From NCBI GenBank assembly GCA_029339505.1, contig JAQISU010000343.1:744001-808000 (forward strand): DNA of 64,000 nucleotides, given 5' to 3'. The notes under the pieces are model-generated. The model ran no database searches, was not told where the DNA came from, and saw only the letters and a list, made by a program, of their open reading frames with translations. Positions 1 to 60,964 of this stretch are shown one piece after another. The DNA comes from Unio delphinus (lineage: Eukaryota; Mollusca; Bivalvia; Unionida; Unionidae). The position numbers and the translations under genes are program-made. Every line of letters begins with the position of its first letter. Within the stretch, counting starts at the first letter, position 1.

Positions 1-298
1 TGTCAAAAATAACGAAAAATAGGGCCCGGCGACGTGGAACGAATTGCTCATTGAAATTAGACACAGAGACACAGTGGTCCCTTATAAGAGTGCTCTTAAG
101 ACACCTGTTTCGACTGCAGGGACAGTCATGTTTTGTATCTTATATGTTTTCAGCATGTTTTTTATGTTTTCCAATTTTATTGTTTTTGTCATTTGTTGTT
201 CTGTAGTGTAGTCATATCATTATTGATGGTGTAAAGCACTTAGAGCATCGAAAGATTAGGCACTATACAAAGTCCTCATTATTATTATTATTATTACA
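1..298 (+). mobile_element. LINE (non-LTR retrotransposon) 3' end, copy 1
   Basis: The sequence matches the reverse complement of 59771-60061 over most of its length. It encodes a decayed WNE(L/C)xIxxRHRDTVVP-type C-terminus, followed by a 3' UTR ending with an AAGCACTTAGAGC...GGCACTATACAAAG block and an ATT-repeat tail. This layout is typical of L2/CR1-like LINEs. The 5' part is missing or lies before the window. Confidence 0.75.
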
Positions 299-1380
299 AC
301 CCTAGACCAACTAATTGTTATCTGCCTTTCTTTAATATTTTGTCTGGTGATAGAGACTAACTGTGTAATGCACTACTCTGTCTAGCTGCGAATGATCGGA
401 CCGCATGCTATTAAATAATAAATTTATTTAGAATAACCTTTGTACCCAGACGTTAAGTATAATCCAACTTCTAATGATCAGCTGCGTGAAATCCTTTAGA
501 ACACTCATCTTTTTTTAGTATAAATCCCTGTCAGAATAGAACACGTGTATTCATCGGCGCTTTAAAACCGTCTTGTGTCTGTGAGAGAGAGAGAGAGAGA
601 CCACGCAGTCGCAGAAGTGGTATGATTTTGGAATTATTATTCTTATGATAGTTATGACATAAATGTAGTATCGAGAGTAGAAATGTCGGTACATGTATGA
701 TGGCTAATTTTCAAAATTAGCAGAGCTAGTCGACTCGAAACAATGAACTGCTCAAAGATTGCTTTGAGGCATGGCAAAGATTTCAAGGTGTCTAGGTGAT
801 AAGTCTTAATAATATAACGTGTGGGATTTCTTTGACGTGTGTTCGGAAATAAAAGGTAACCATCTGGATTTCATTAAAAGAGCACACAATATACTGATCA
901 TTTAGCACCCACAATCAATAGTTATCGTCTACAAAGCGGTTTATTACCTGTAGAACAATGACTATGTTTTAACCTTGGCATATAATTCCTCAGGGATAAG
1001 GGGTTTGTCCTGTTGCACAATACCAATGAATTTTACTAATCCAAAACAGGCTCTCAGGTGTATTGTTTATTTATATTAAGCAGGGATCTGGTGTCTAATT
1101 AAAGCCATAACTGTCTCACCTGTTTGAAGTGGTTTCGTGTGTAACGATTTAGTAGTGGGCCGCTGATGCATAATGGGTGGTCCTACTCCTAAATATAGAC
1201 TTGAGCTGCAAGTGAGACAAGCGTACTGCTGACGATATATGATATTTTGATAGTGTTAGCGAGTCTGGCGACAATTTATTTTTGTGAACAGGTATCCGCG
1301 ATTAATTTTCAATACCTGGGTATTTCACTACGGTTGGGTACCAGAGTACCCATTGACAACCCTAGTCTAGAGTCCTCTCA
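299..1380. other. Upstream region, no gene recognised; possible 5' UTR exon not located
   Basis: There is a (GA)n run at 584-600 next to a slightly GC-richer patch (about 550-620) and a GTATGA donor-like site at 620. Because exon 1 starts with an acceptor, an untranslated first exon and promoter must lie upstream, here or before the window. This patch is only a weak candidate. Confidence 0.3.
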
Positions 1381-1640
1381 TGGAAACGGCACATAGACAA
1401 AATAGTTTTAAAAAAAAGGAAACCGTAACCTTGGTTTCCTGAGACGCAAACTCCTAATCAACAATGAAGAAGGTAAAAAGTACGGCATATTTCGCTCTGC
1501 TTCGACCAGGTCTTGCTCAACTGTGTGGAAATAATAAAGATCTAATAAATAAGATAGAGATGGTTCAGAGGGCTATGCCGGTTGAAGTTTCCATATCTCA
1601 ATGCAGCTACGGTAGCCGGATTGGACTGAGTATGAAGGGA
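1381..1640 (+). pseudogene. LINE reverse transcriptase C-terminal fragment
   Basis: Pieces in two frames read HIDKI, then LGFLRRKLL, then AYFALLRPGL and DLINKIEMVQR. These are hallmarks of the region after the RT domain in L2/CR1-type LINEs (LGFLRRN...LVRPxLEY...IEMVQRRA). Frameshifts and losses show it is dead. Confidence 0.7.
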
Positions 1641-1879
1641 CGAAAATGTACACTGACACTTTTTTAAACTTATTTCTGCCTTTCCTATCTTTACCCTTCT
1701 GACTGTCCTATCACTTTCATCTTTACTTTATCTTTGACCACACACCGCCTGTTGCTTAATAGTCTAGTGGGACTGCGTCAACATTATACATGTAGATAGA
1801 TACAAAATTATCATCAATCAAAAGGCATAAATATAAAACTAACAGCAAATGGTGTCTGACCCAGATTAACCCAAATGCG

Positions 1880-2710
1880 CGGATCTAACACCCATCAAGT
1901 CTTTACCTTGCCACTCTCGTGGAGATGGAATTGCTGTCATCACAAAGAATTCCAAGATAAAATATCTTAAATACAACACAACCTTCAATTTCTACCACAC
2001 ATCGTTTGAACAAGTCCAAACAACACTCACTGGAACAAAGGTCAGTCCATTTTTTCGGCCTCTACCGCCATCCTCCTAGTAGAAAAAACAAGCTGACTGC
2101 ATCTATCTTTTTGGAGCAATTAACAAATCTCCCAGAGTATGGAAATTTGATGTGTGGCAATCTGATTAATCTTGGAGATTTTAACTTTAACTTTGTCCTA
2201 GAAACTCGTACACATCATTGCTCCTAGATACCATTCATAATTTCAATCTTAAACATTTATCCAACCCACCCATAAACATAGTCACATTTTAGACTGGATT
2301 TTTCATAGACCTGATATATTCTGTGATACACCAATGGGTCTCACAAACTTGCATCAGATCACCTCTGCATTATATGCATTCTGGACGTTTCAGTCCATAA
2401 CCCTCCACCTTTATTTTCAACCAGATTAATCATTGACATTTAAATAAACCTAACAACTTGCTTACCTCCTACAGCAGAACAACTCAATAACTGCCTACAC
2501 TCGTTGCTTGAAAAACATTACCCAGCCACCAAGTGCAGAGTATCAATTCAAAAGTGTTCTCCATGGTATAGCAGTGTTATTGACCAGCTTCACACTGCCA
2601 AAAGAGACCATTGTAAAGCAGAGAGGCTTTAGCTTTCCACCAGACTCATTATTCATAAACAAATCTATGAAGTTGCTATGAAGGCCAACTTATTCCACTA
2701 GAGTACTAAG
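1880..2710 (+). pseudogene. LINE endonuclease-region fragment
   Basis: Translation gives RGDGIAVITK, then YRHPPSRKNKLTASIFLEQL and LGDFNFNF. These match the RGGG(I/V)AV, Y(R)PPSRKN and GDFN motifs of the endonuclease (EEP fold) of L2/CR1-like LINEs. Later text (DxFHSH-like, then ALHxxL-like patches) is interrupted by stops. The order RT-then-endonuclease is reversed relative to an intact element, so this is an independent fragment. Confidence 0.7.
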
Positions 2711-3151
2711 ATCATGGAGATTTCCAGCTGCAAATAGGTCAAGATTTTAAAATATTCCCATTATTTATATTTTTGAAAATATCCCTGTCTTGAGGAAATA
2801 ATTGTTGATCTCCAGAAGTCAGAAATTTTGACGACCAAATGTTTTTAGATTTCAGGTTTTGGACAGCTCCGGGTGTAATACCTTATGGTTTATGAGGGAT
2901 ACAAACATAACTATATAATTATGAGACCATGATAAATCCAAAGAAATTAATATTATACCCTGAAAATTGCGATTTTCAAAATACCTTGTGCTACAATATA
3001 ATTGTAAATGTTTTGTGTTGTCCACAATAGCTTGCCATTAATAGACTTATTTTTAGAATTTTCTCTGAGTATGTATTGTGATGTGATGTATTTAAATGAA
3101 AACAATTGTTTTTTACTCACAATTGGCTGATTTTAATTTTTTCCATTTCAG
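2711..3151. other. Intergenic or 5' intron, nothing recognised
   Basis: AT-rich sequence with no ORF or repeat I recognise, ending in the polypyrimidine tract and acceptor of the first coding exon. Confidence 0.5.
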
Positions 3152-3170
3152 ACTTTAATTTTGTTCCAAA

Positions 3171-51909
<48,739 letters not shown>

Positions 51910-53600
51910 GTAAGAAAGCCTGCCTACAAGGAGAGGTGTATTTTGGACGATGGAGAGTTTATTGCAAAACATTGAGATCTAGATGGCTTGTCCTTCATGC
52001 ATTGTAAATTATCTCATGCAACATTTGTAGCTTTCAGGAAATGAATTTTGAATTTTCAAGCATTATAAAATGATCATCAATTAAATGACAAGATTTGTAT
52101 TGGATATGTCTTTTGTAGCTCAAAGAATAACACCAATAGCCAAACTTTCATCAAAGGAGCAGCATGCCTTCCTGTTAATTCCAAACTTAACATATTATTT
52201 CTCAGGAACTTTTGACAGTCAAAGAATATCTAACCATAAATTCTTCCATGTAAGTAAAATAATTTCAATAAGGTGACTATTGGACATTTGTCAAATACTT
52301 TCATCACATCTTTATCGGGAATTTGCCTAGGATATCATCTTCATACTGTTCATTAGACTTTCTGATTATTAGTTTGTGAACAACTCTTCCAGCAAAGATA
52401 TAAAGATAATAAAAAGAATTTTGTACCTGTATTTTAAATTGAAATCACACCTTTCCGAACTTAATGTTTGGTCTTATATATGGTACAAACATTTTACATT
52501 TAATGTGTGTGAATATATTAAACAAAATTTGATATTGTTAAGATAGAAGCATTTTTCATGCCAGGACAGGCTATCTGGATCAAGCTACAATAACCATTAT
52601 CAATTTAATATTAGCAACAGAATTAACAAAGTCTGCACTGTTCCAAATTCTTGCCTATCCAAAAATAACTTTTTGAAAGTGAAATTGTGAGGAACGAAAC
52701 TCATGTCTCTTGTGGACCCAAAAAAGCAGAGTGAATGTAAAGTTTGTGTGGAATTTACTCCATGCTGCTCTTCAATGGAACCGGTTAGAATTTGGATAAT
52801 TGCAGTTTCCTAAGTCAGGATTTGAATCGTGTTATCTTCACTCTGGCAAGAGCATGTTATTATCCATTTTGATGTTAACAAATCCTAATACCCAGAGTTT
52901 AGTTGTATGCTAACATCTACTAGCTACCATGGGCAAGCTCTTTGTCAATTAACCCTATCCCTTCTTTTTGATATAAGTGACAATTCTGTTTGTTTTATGA
53001 ATGATTATTTTTTCACTACTTTTTCTGCACTTTTAATACAGCTTATGTTGATGACAAAGCAAACCATTAAATGTACTAGATGGAATATATTTCCCAAATT
53101 GACCCAGCCAGTTACCTGTAAATGAGAACCAATTTGATGTGATTGGGTGGATGATTGGATGGGTAACAAATATTGTTTGGATTTGCTGGGTGGGTGGATG
53201 AGATCAATCCTGCCATAAAGTAGTGACTCATCTAACAGATTCAATTACCATATATACTCATATACGAGTCCAACTGCAAACTGCACAGATTCAGATCTGC
53301 TGACACATAATGTGCCAGCAGTCCTGGATCTGTGCAGTGTTAGTAATCACATAGTCTTCATAGACCATAATCTGTAGGTGTATTATTCTGTGGCAGATCA
53401 GGATCTTTGTTGTGTGCAGTTTGACATGACTTAAAGGCGGTTATAGATGGTACATCAATTTCTGGCAACTTAAGTGAGCTTGGACTGGAAAAGTTTCAGG
53501 AAGACTTTGGGGTTTTTCAGGAATGAAACTGATTCTAATATTGAGTGAAAATGTAGTGATATCCTCTTTATTTTGGGTGACCTAATATTGGCATATTCTG
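51910..53600. other. Downstream of exon 16: intron or intergenic, no gene recognised
   Basis: Phase-compatible candidate exons are weak: 52206-52249 (acceptor TTTCTCAG, donor CAT|GTAAGT) and a terminal candidate after ACAG at 53041 that stops within nine codons. Neither has homology support. Confidence 0.35.
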
Positions 53601-53631
53601 GGTTCATTAAATGGATACTAATTGTATGAAA

Positions 53632-53790
53632 TCAAGTTTAAGTGTTTTGATGATAGAAACATGCCAAGCTGTATGTGACCATGGCTGGCATTATCAGTTC
53701 AAGTGTTTTGATGATGCCAAGCTGTATGTGACTGTTGCTGGCATTATCAGTTCAAGTGTTTTGATGATGCTGAACAGTTTCTTATGTATA
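53632..53790 (+). repeat. ~58-bp tandem repeat, about 3 copies
   Basis: TCAAGT(T)TAAGTGTTTTGATGAT, GCCAAGCTGTATGTGAC and GGCATTATCAGTTCA recur three times with deletions. Confidence 0.8.
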
Positions 53791-53894
53791 AATGGAGACT
53801 TTGTCAGTAACATAGGTATGTGTAAGGAGTGAATTGCATGTGATGTTGTAAAATATCAAAAGAATGTGTCTTCTGAATAAGTCATTATTTTAAA

Positions 53895-54110
53895 CATCAG
53901 GTAATCATCGAAGTGAACTAATCATTTTCACATTAGGTAGTGAATGGCACTGAAACGAACTATTTTCACATTAGGTAATAATTTGCAGTGAATTTTATAT
54001 TTTCACATGAAGTATGATTTGCGTTGAACTAACCATTTTCACATAAGGTGGTGATTGGCAGTAAACAAATTATTTTCACATCAGGTAGTGATTGTCAGTG
54101 AACTTATAAA
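53895..54110 (+). repeat. Degenerate ~40-bp tandem repeat, about 5 copies
   Basis: Diverged units of GAACTAATCATTTTCACATTAGGTAGTGATTGGCAGT-type sequence: TTTTCACAT, AGGTA and GCAGTGAA words recur at about 40-bp spacing. Confidence 0.65.
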
Positions 54111-54240
54111 TTTAGAGCAAATTCCAGATTTGTATCTTGTTAGTGATTTACATTATCACAGGATTGGAGATCACAGTTTTATTTTGAAATATAATTTCAT
54201 TACAGAAACAACGTGCATAATTTACTACTTCGGTGTATAG

Positions 54241-55305
54241 TATAGTTTTTTGTTAACCAGGTAATAATAATAATTTTTATCAATATAGTTTACGGGAAGT
54301 TCATCAGACCTACAATTAAAGAAAAGTTGTTTTAACTTTTATTTAGAATAATGATAAAGGTATAAATTTGAATTGTTGCAACAGCGTATACTGTATGTTA
54401 CAGGATATCTGTTAGACATGTCAGTTTGGTGGGCGTCAGTTTTTAGTAATAGTAGCTTATTTACAACATCATTTATTTGCAAATTAAACTATCTTGCATC
54501 ATTCTTTTTTCCCCATTAAATATATCTGTGCAGATATTTTGTCCTTCCTTAATGTGTTCTAATATCTTTAGAATGTAAATAAATTTTATGAAATTTTTGT
54601 AAATGCTGCACAGTACAAATATATTTGTTAAATACTATGATTTTGATCTAGGTTAGAGAACTGGTACAAGTAAATCAGAAACACATTCTTTATGCTTGAT
54701 GTCTTGAATTGGAATGTCTTATTTTTCATTGTTGTGACTTGCATTTTGTTCAATTGTTTATCTTGGTCGCCATCGGAAGGTGCATGTTTGGCAGCAAGTA
54801 AGAGAAAGCAGAAGAAAAAATGAACCAAAAGTTAATTAATTTTTTTTGCATTACAGTAAAACAACTAGCACCAAGACTTTTAAAACAAATGTAAATCTTC
54901 ATGAAATAATACCATTAACCACACTGAAATCATTCATCTTCTCAAAAGTCACATGGGTAGAATTTGCAATACATCATAATTTGTCAGATATTTTTTTTCC
55001 TCTTCTAAAACTATTTTATTGTTAGTCGCATTTTATCTGGCATTGGTTTATTGACACTTATATGGCAACACCAATGGGAGGCATTTCTTAAAATTCTTTT
55101 CTATAATAAATCTGTTTATCTGATAGTCACTTTTTATCCAGTGTTTTCATGGGAACATTTTGTGTCAAGTATATGAGATAGGACTAGGGAAGCTCTTTTC
55201 TGTAACTTAATATAGATTTTTTTCCTGATGTTCAAAATTGTTGCAAACAAACCCAATAAATTGTTGCCTTGTAAAGGGAGATAAACTTGGCTCTTGTTTT
55301 AACAA
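54241..55305. other. No gene or repeat recognised
   Basis: AT-rich sequence. A good-looking acceptor (TTTTTTTGCATTACAG) ends at 54856, with 13 phase-1-compatible codons before a stop; this is a weak candidate for a terminal exon. Confidence 0.4.
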
Positions 55306-55512
55306 GCTTGAGTTCACTGGGTTTTTCATTAGATTTTGGTCCCTAAGAACCAGTCCAGTTTGGAAAAAAACATTGCTCGAGTTCACTGGGTTTTTCATTA
55401 GATTTTGGTCCCTAAGAACCAGTCCAGTTTGGAAAAAAACATTGCTCGAGTTCACTGGGTTTTTCATTAGATTTTGGTCCCTAAGAACCAGTCCAGTTTG
55501 GAAAAAAACACT
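55306..55512 (+). repeat. 69-bp tandem repeat, 3 copies
   Basis: CTCGAGTTCACTGGGTTTTT + CATTAGATTTTGGTCCCTAA + GAACCAGTCCAGTTTGGAAA + AAAACATTG units, almost identical. Length divisible by three leaves chance ORFs open on both strands. Confidence 0.93.
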
Positions 55513-56140
55513 TTTGAGAGTCAGGTACTCTTGACACTGAGTTATAGAGACACATCAATTCATCTTGTCACATTCCTGCCATTTTTATCAACTAAAAATA
55601 CGAGTCTGATTTGTATTAATTGTAAGAAAGTATTTTATTTAATAATAAAATAGCTAATTACTGAGATACCCAAATCATTTTGGGATTAAACAAAAATTGT
55701 TACACTTCAGGCACTTGTCTTGTAAGAAGATGGATTAGACTTGTATATAAACTGAAAGTTAGTATTCCTAAAAAAACATGCTTGAAACTATTCAAGTTTC
55801 CTGCTTGACATTTTGACTTAATTTGACAAAAAAGCTTAGTTGATAAAAGAAAGTGAAAAAATTTGCTTCAACTTCTGTGCTGTAACAGGATGAGTATCAT
55901 AATGTTGTAATTTATTTAAACCTTGCATTTGTTTAAGCAATGGTGAAAAATATCAACTTGAGGTTTGTGCTGATGACTACCTTTTGTTCAGTTACAGTAT
56001 CATGCAAAATAAAATACCTGTACTTAGCAGAATTTGGACAATCTATTATACTTGCATGAAATAGTATTCACTCTTGGACATTCATTATAAATGCATTAAA
56101 CAGTCTTAAGACATGAATAATCCGTCATATGTTTACCTAC
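55513..56140. other. No gene or repeat recognised
   Basis: AT-rich sequence leading into the next minisatellite. Confidence 0.45.
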
Positions 56141-56142
56141 TG

Positions 56143-56555
56143 GTATTCAGACTTGGACAGTCCATCCCATATGCACTAGCCAGACTTGGATAGTCCATCC
56201 CATATGCACTAGCCAGACTTGGATAGTCCATCCCATATGCACTAGCCAGACTTGGACAGTCCATCCCATATGCACTAGCCAGACTTGGACAGTCCATCCC
56301 ATATGCACTAGCCAGACTTGGACAGTCCATCCCATATGCACTAGCCAGACTTGGACAGTCCATCATACAAGTTCTTCACAATATTCAGACTTGGACAGTC
56401 CATCATACAAGTTCTTCACAATATTCAGACTTGGACAGTCCATCTCATATGCACTAGCCAGACTTGGACAGTCCATCATACAAGTTCTTCACAATATTCA
56501 GACTTGGACAGTCCATTATACATGTATTTAACATGTATTCAGAATTGGACAAACC
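56143..56555 (+). repeat. 33-bp minisatellite interleaved with a ~40-bp variant
   Basis: About six units of AGACTTGGACAGTCCATCCC + ATATGCACTAGCC are followed by variants where AGTCCATCATACAAGTTCTTC + ACAATATTC replaces the second half. One 33-bp unit sits between the 40-bp units, a sign of conversion or recombination between the two forms. Confidence 0.93.
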
Positions 56556-56774
56556 ATCATAACTTTTAGAAGATATTTTGTATCTAACACATTTCGAGAT
56601 CTTGTGAAAGAATATTGACAGACATCTTTTTTCTTCAAATGAATTTGTGATCCTTTTTATTGCGAGATCCTATTTTCACAGTCATAGCTCATGATGAAAC
56701 TATATACTGTATCTTTAGATTCTAATAAATTGCATGCTTTCCTTACACATCTCTGTTGGATTCACCTTAAGCAC

Positions 56775-57010
56775 AAGGGCCCTGAGTGGCCGATTGGTCT
56801 AAAGCGCATTCCGTTATGGATCACTGCCATCGCACCTGTCGGTATGGGTTCAAGTCTTGGATTTGGCCAATGTGTGTATGTGAAAAAGCTTGCCAATAGC
56901 TTCTCATGGGTCGGTTCTTTCCAAGGGTTTTCCTGGGTTCTTCCTTCATCGTTAATACTGGCTGCCATGTATAGTCTATTGTGTGCTGAAAAATGGCGTT
57001 CAAATCAACA
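56775..57010 (+). mobile_element. tRNA-derived SINE (family B), copy 3
   Basis: CCCTGAGTGGCCGATTGGTC, TAAAGCGCATTCCGTTATGG, ATCACTGCCATCGCACC, GGTTCAAGTC B-box-like, TTGGATTTGGCCAATGTGTG, CTTCTCATGGGTCGGTTC, GCTGAAAAATGGCGTTCAAA and an AACAACAACC tail. The most tRNA-like head of the family. Confidence 0.87.
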
Positions 57011-59244
57011 ACAACCAACCAACCTTAAGCATGGTGCACAAGTTTGCTGTTAGGGCAATAGAGAAAGAGTAATGTTTGAGTGAATATTAGACAATTAACA
57101 TTAGATAGTGAATATTAGAGAGTTAAACTTCATTGAACCTATTTAACCAGTCCAAGCTTATCTGGTCTATTGCAGCTTAAAAACTAAAGCCATCCTAATG
57201 CATTTTATGTCCATTATATTAGAACCCAAAGTGTAAAATATTTATGATTGCTTCAAGTACTGATTGAGCCATTTTATCAGTAGTGAAAATATATAAAAAG
57301 TAATGCATCAGTTATTGGGTGGGAAGACACAGAAACGTCAGTGTGAATGTCTTCATAATAAGATATGGAATTTCTAAATGTATAGCCCACAAAGGGGATG
57401 CATGTGTACAGGTATTGAAGACTGATTTGCAGTTAAAGCCTGAAGAATGGCTTGAAAATGTTAGTGCAGTTTTTAGTGTAGAAAAGACATGACTTTGTTG
57501 TGTGCTTCTACATGATTGTTTCAGTTGACTTGTTTGAGAAGAATAATAGATCCGTAATACTTTGTTCTTTGATAAAGAAGATTTTACTAACAAATTCTTT
57601 ACCCCAAATATTTCTTCCAAATCTAACAATGGTTCTGGATCTGACATGCTGAAACAAAATTTTCACTTCCTCTCCCACAATGTCTCTCCCAAATATGTAT
57701 CATTATTATGGAATTTCTAGATATTTTTTATTTTTAAAAAATTATAATTTGTTACAGCTAGAAAACAAGACTTTCAATTTCTCACATATGTGCTTCTCAG
57801 CTGAAAGAATAACTACAAATTTTGTATCCACTAAATGAGAGGAATTGAAGATGTAATTCTAATCAGATTTGGTGTGGTTGTCAAAGGAAGACTGCATGTT
57901 TCAATCTCTAGAGAAGGGGTTGATGGTAACATAGTTACAGGACTGGTTGTGCAAAAGTAGCTGTTTAAATAGGCATGCTTTGGCCTGGCTGGTGATTTCA
58001 TTTTGACTTCATTGGTGGTTAATTGGTTAAGGATATTCAAACTGGGTTTGGTATTGAGCTGTGGTCATAAAGTATTAATTATAATCTCCATTTATTTTTC
58101 ATCAAGGAAGTCAGAGGTCAAAATGGATTTAAAACAAGGTGAGAGACAGTTTTCATTACAAACTTGGTGGTTCTTTTTATCATCAATGTCCGTTGTTCGA
58201 AAACACTAAAGTACACCATTATGTTAATATTTGTGATATCCAAAGAAATGTTTTTAGGACATTTGTAAAGATGTCTGGGGCTACTGTTTTGTCTAATTTC
58301 TTGTAGGAGTTTAACATGGTGATGTTGCTGAAAATTTTTGAAGGGTTTACAGATAGTGTTCTTTTTGGTAAATTATGCAGGTCAAAAATATGTCATCATG
58401 ATCATTGCTTTATGACATCACTTTTTACCTATGGATACTGTCGCACTATGAATTTAGTGAGAAGCATAATCAAAAATGAATTAGTTGTGACATCTGGCTT
58501 TATACTAAGAAAGGAACAATTCTTGTACCGTTTTAATAATCACAAGTCTGTAAAAGAAAATGAGAAAGTCTACAAAATGTTTATGAAATGTTGGAAAATC
58601 CATCCCAATTACAACTGCTCTATATTAGTTGCAATTATGTGCTTTCGGTTGTGGAAAACATGTTATGTCAGTAATTGTGTCATATTGAAAAAATTAACTC
58701 ATCAGCATATACTTTTTCCGAGTGTTCAATAAGAGGATTGTGACAGTTTAACTGTTAGTATAACCTGAGTTTTATGCCTGCCATGAGAAAAATTGTATTA
58801 TTTTCTGGTGTCCATCCATCAACCTAATTTGGTTTCTGAACAATGACTCAAGTTGTCCATGATGTACAGTTCAACTTTGTCGATAGTTTGCACTTGAAGA
58901 TGGGTATATTCGGCTAAGAGTAGAAAAATAAAAAGAAGGCCTACCTACCTATGCATTTTTAAGGCATTGTGGATTGCTTGGAAGTTTAGCTTTTTATAAT
59001 TATCAATCTATTAAAAGATATATACTCCAACAATTACATATTATATTCCATTGAAATTTCTTGCAAATCACTTATGAGGATACTCGTTAACTCAAATTTT
59101 TCCACTTTAGAAATGACAGTATTGGTTTGGAAGGTTCTTTTTAGCGATTTTAATTGGTCATTGGTGGTATTTATGGTGGGTTTTTTTTGTTGCAGTTATG
59201 ACTGGTACCTGAAGAAAACAATTTTTCCTAGTTGAAAATTTTGC
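57011..59244. other. No confident gene; two unexplained ORFs
   Basis: The 138-codon + strand ORF at 58316-58732 and the 111-codon minus ORF at 57312-57647 have no domain I recognise and sit in AT-rich sequence. A strong acceptor (GGTTTTTTTTGTTGCAG) ends at 59195; from there a phase-1 entry reads only four or five codons to TGA at 59210-59212, a possible short terminal exon of the main gene. Confidence 0.35.
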
Positions 59245-60470
59245 TTATTGTACTTTATAGGACATCTAGTATGAAGTCAACTCTATTGATTACAGTAAAG
59301 CAAGGCATAAATATGATTATTGGACATCTAGTATGAATTCAACTCTATTGATTACAGTAAAGCAAGGCACAAATGTGATTATTGGACATCAAGTATGAAG
59401 TCAACTCTATTGATTACAGTAAAGCAAGGCATAAATATGATTATTGGACATCTAGTATGAAGTGAACTCTATTGATTACAGTAAAGCAAGGCATAAATAT
59501 ATGATTATTGGAATTCTAGTATGAAGTGAACTTGGTATTGATAACAGTAAAGCAAGGCATAAATATATTATTATTGGACATCTAGTATGAAGTGAACTTG
59601 ATGTTGATAACAGTAAAGCAAGGCATAAATATATGATTATTGGACATCTAGTATGAAGTGAACTTGGTATTGATAACAGTAAAGCAAGGCATAAATATAT
59701 GATTATTGGACATCAAGTATGAAGTGAACTTGATGTTGATAAGAGTAAAGCAAGGCATAAATACATGATTAATAATAATAATGAGGACTTTGTATAGCGC
59801 CTAATCTTTCGAAGCTCTAAGCACTTTACACCATCAATAATGATATGACTACACTACAGAACAACAAATGACAAAAACAATGAAATTGGAAAACATAAAA
59901 ACTTGCTGAAAACATATACAAAACAGTCTTAAGAGCACTCTTAAAAGGGACCACTGTGTCTTTGTGTCTAATTTTAATGGGCAATTCATTCCACGTCGCC
60001 AGGCCCTGGTGTGCAAACGAACGTTGTCCATATGACTTCGTTTTCACCTTTCACCTTTCACCATGATTATTGGGCATCTAGTATGAAGTGAACTTGGTAT
60101 TGATTACAGTAAAGCAAGTCATAAATATATGATTATTGGGCATCTTGTATGAAGTGAACTTGGTATTGATTACAGTAAAGCAAGGCATAAATATATGATT
60201 ATTGGACATCTAGTATGAAGTGAACTTGCTATTGATTACAGTAAAGCAAGGCATAAATACATGATTATTGGGCATCTTGTATGAAGTGAACTTGGTATTG
60301 ATTACAGTAAAGCAAGGCATAAATATATGATTATTGGGCATCTAGTATGAAGTGAACTTGGTATTGATTATAGTAAAGCAAGGCATAAATATATGATTGG
60401 GCATCTAGTATGAAGTGAACTCGTTGCATACTCTAAAAAAGTACAAATATACAATTATTGGACATCTAGT
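59245..60470 (+). repeat. 62-64-bp minisatellite interrupted by a LINE insertion
   Basis: Units read TTATTGGACATCTAGTATGA + AGTGAACTTGGTATTGATTA + CAGTAAAGCAAGGCATAAAT + ATGA. About eight or nine units precede and six or seven follow the insertion at 59771-60061. Confidence 0.95.
59771..60061 (-). mobile_element. LINE 3' end, copy 2, inserted in a minisatellite
   Basis: On the minus strand it encodes KTKSYGQRSFAHQGLATWNE then LPIKIRHKDTVVPFKSALKT, the classic C-terminus of an L2/CR1-like LINE, then the 3' UTR and an (ATT)n tail. CATGATT at 59764-59770 is repeated at 60062-60068 as the target duplication. The same family as 1-298. 5' truncation is typical of target-primed insertion. Confidence 0.9.
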
Positions 60471-60923
60471 AAACAGTTCCAATATACAATTATTGGACAT
60501 TTTTTGTAGTGTGAACTAGATACAATGTACAGTAAAACACAGTATAAATATATGAGTATAGGACATTTAATATGCAATGGACTCCATAAAGTAAACAGTA
60601 CAACATGACCCCAAAAATTATTGCACATCTTAATTGCTGTTAATTTAAAAGATCATCCAGTCTGTCAATAAATCATGGTCTTTCATGTCAAGTCATAAGA
60701 CTATTATTTAAAAATCTTCATTGAGAATCTGGTGTATTAAAACAAGTGGTCTCTCATTATAGTGGTCTTTTAAGACCGGTTTAACTATACTTATGTATTT
60801 AGTATGAAGCGAACTTGCTACAGTGGACAGGTAAATAGTAATGTACAATAAATGGACAGTAAGGAGGAAATCTACTTTGTCCACATGCAAGATTATTTTA
60901 CATGCATTGAACTTGCACGATAT

Positions 60924-60964
<41 letters not shown>

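Noticed and set aside
55207..55534. Opposing ORFs of 86 and 98 codons
   Set aside because: Created by a 69-bp tandem repeat whose length is divisible by three.
56775..57010. A tRNA-Leu gene suggested by A- and B-box-like motifs
   Set aside because: The sequence cannot form a full cloverleaf by eye, has a long non-tRNA body and (CAA)n-like tail, and recurs in diverged copies, so it is a SINE.
57312..57647. 111-codon minus ORF starting MSDPEPLLDLEEIFG
   Set aside because: The opening looks protein-like, but the rest is low-information Ser/Thr/Leu sequence with no domain, no splice support and no neighbour on that strand.
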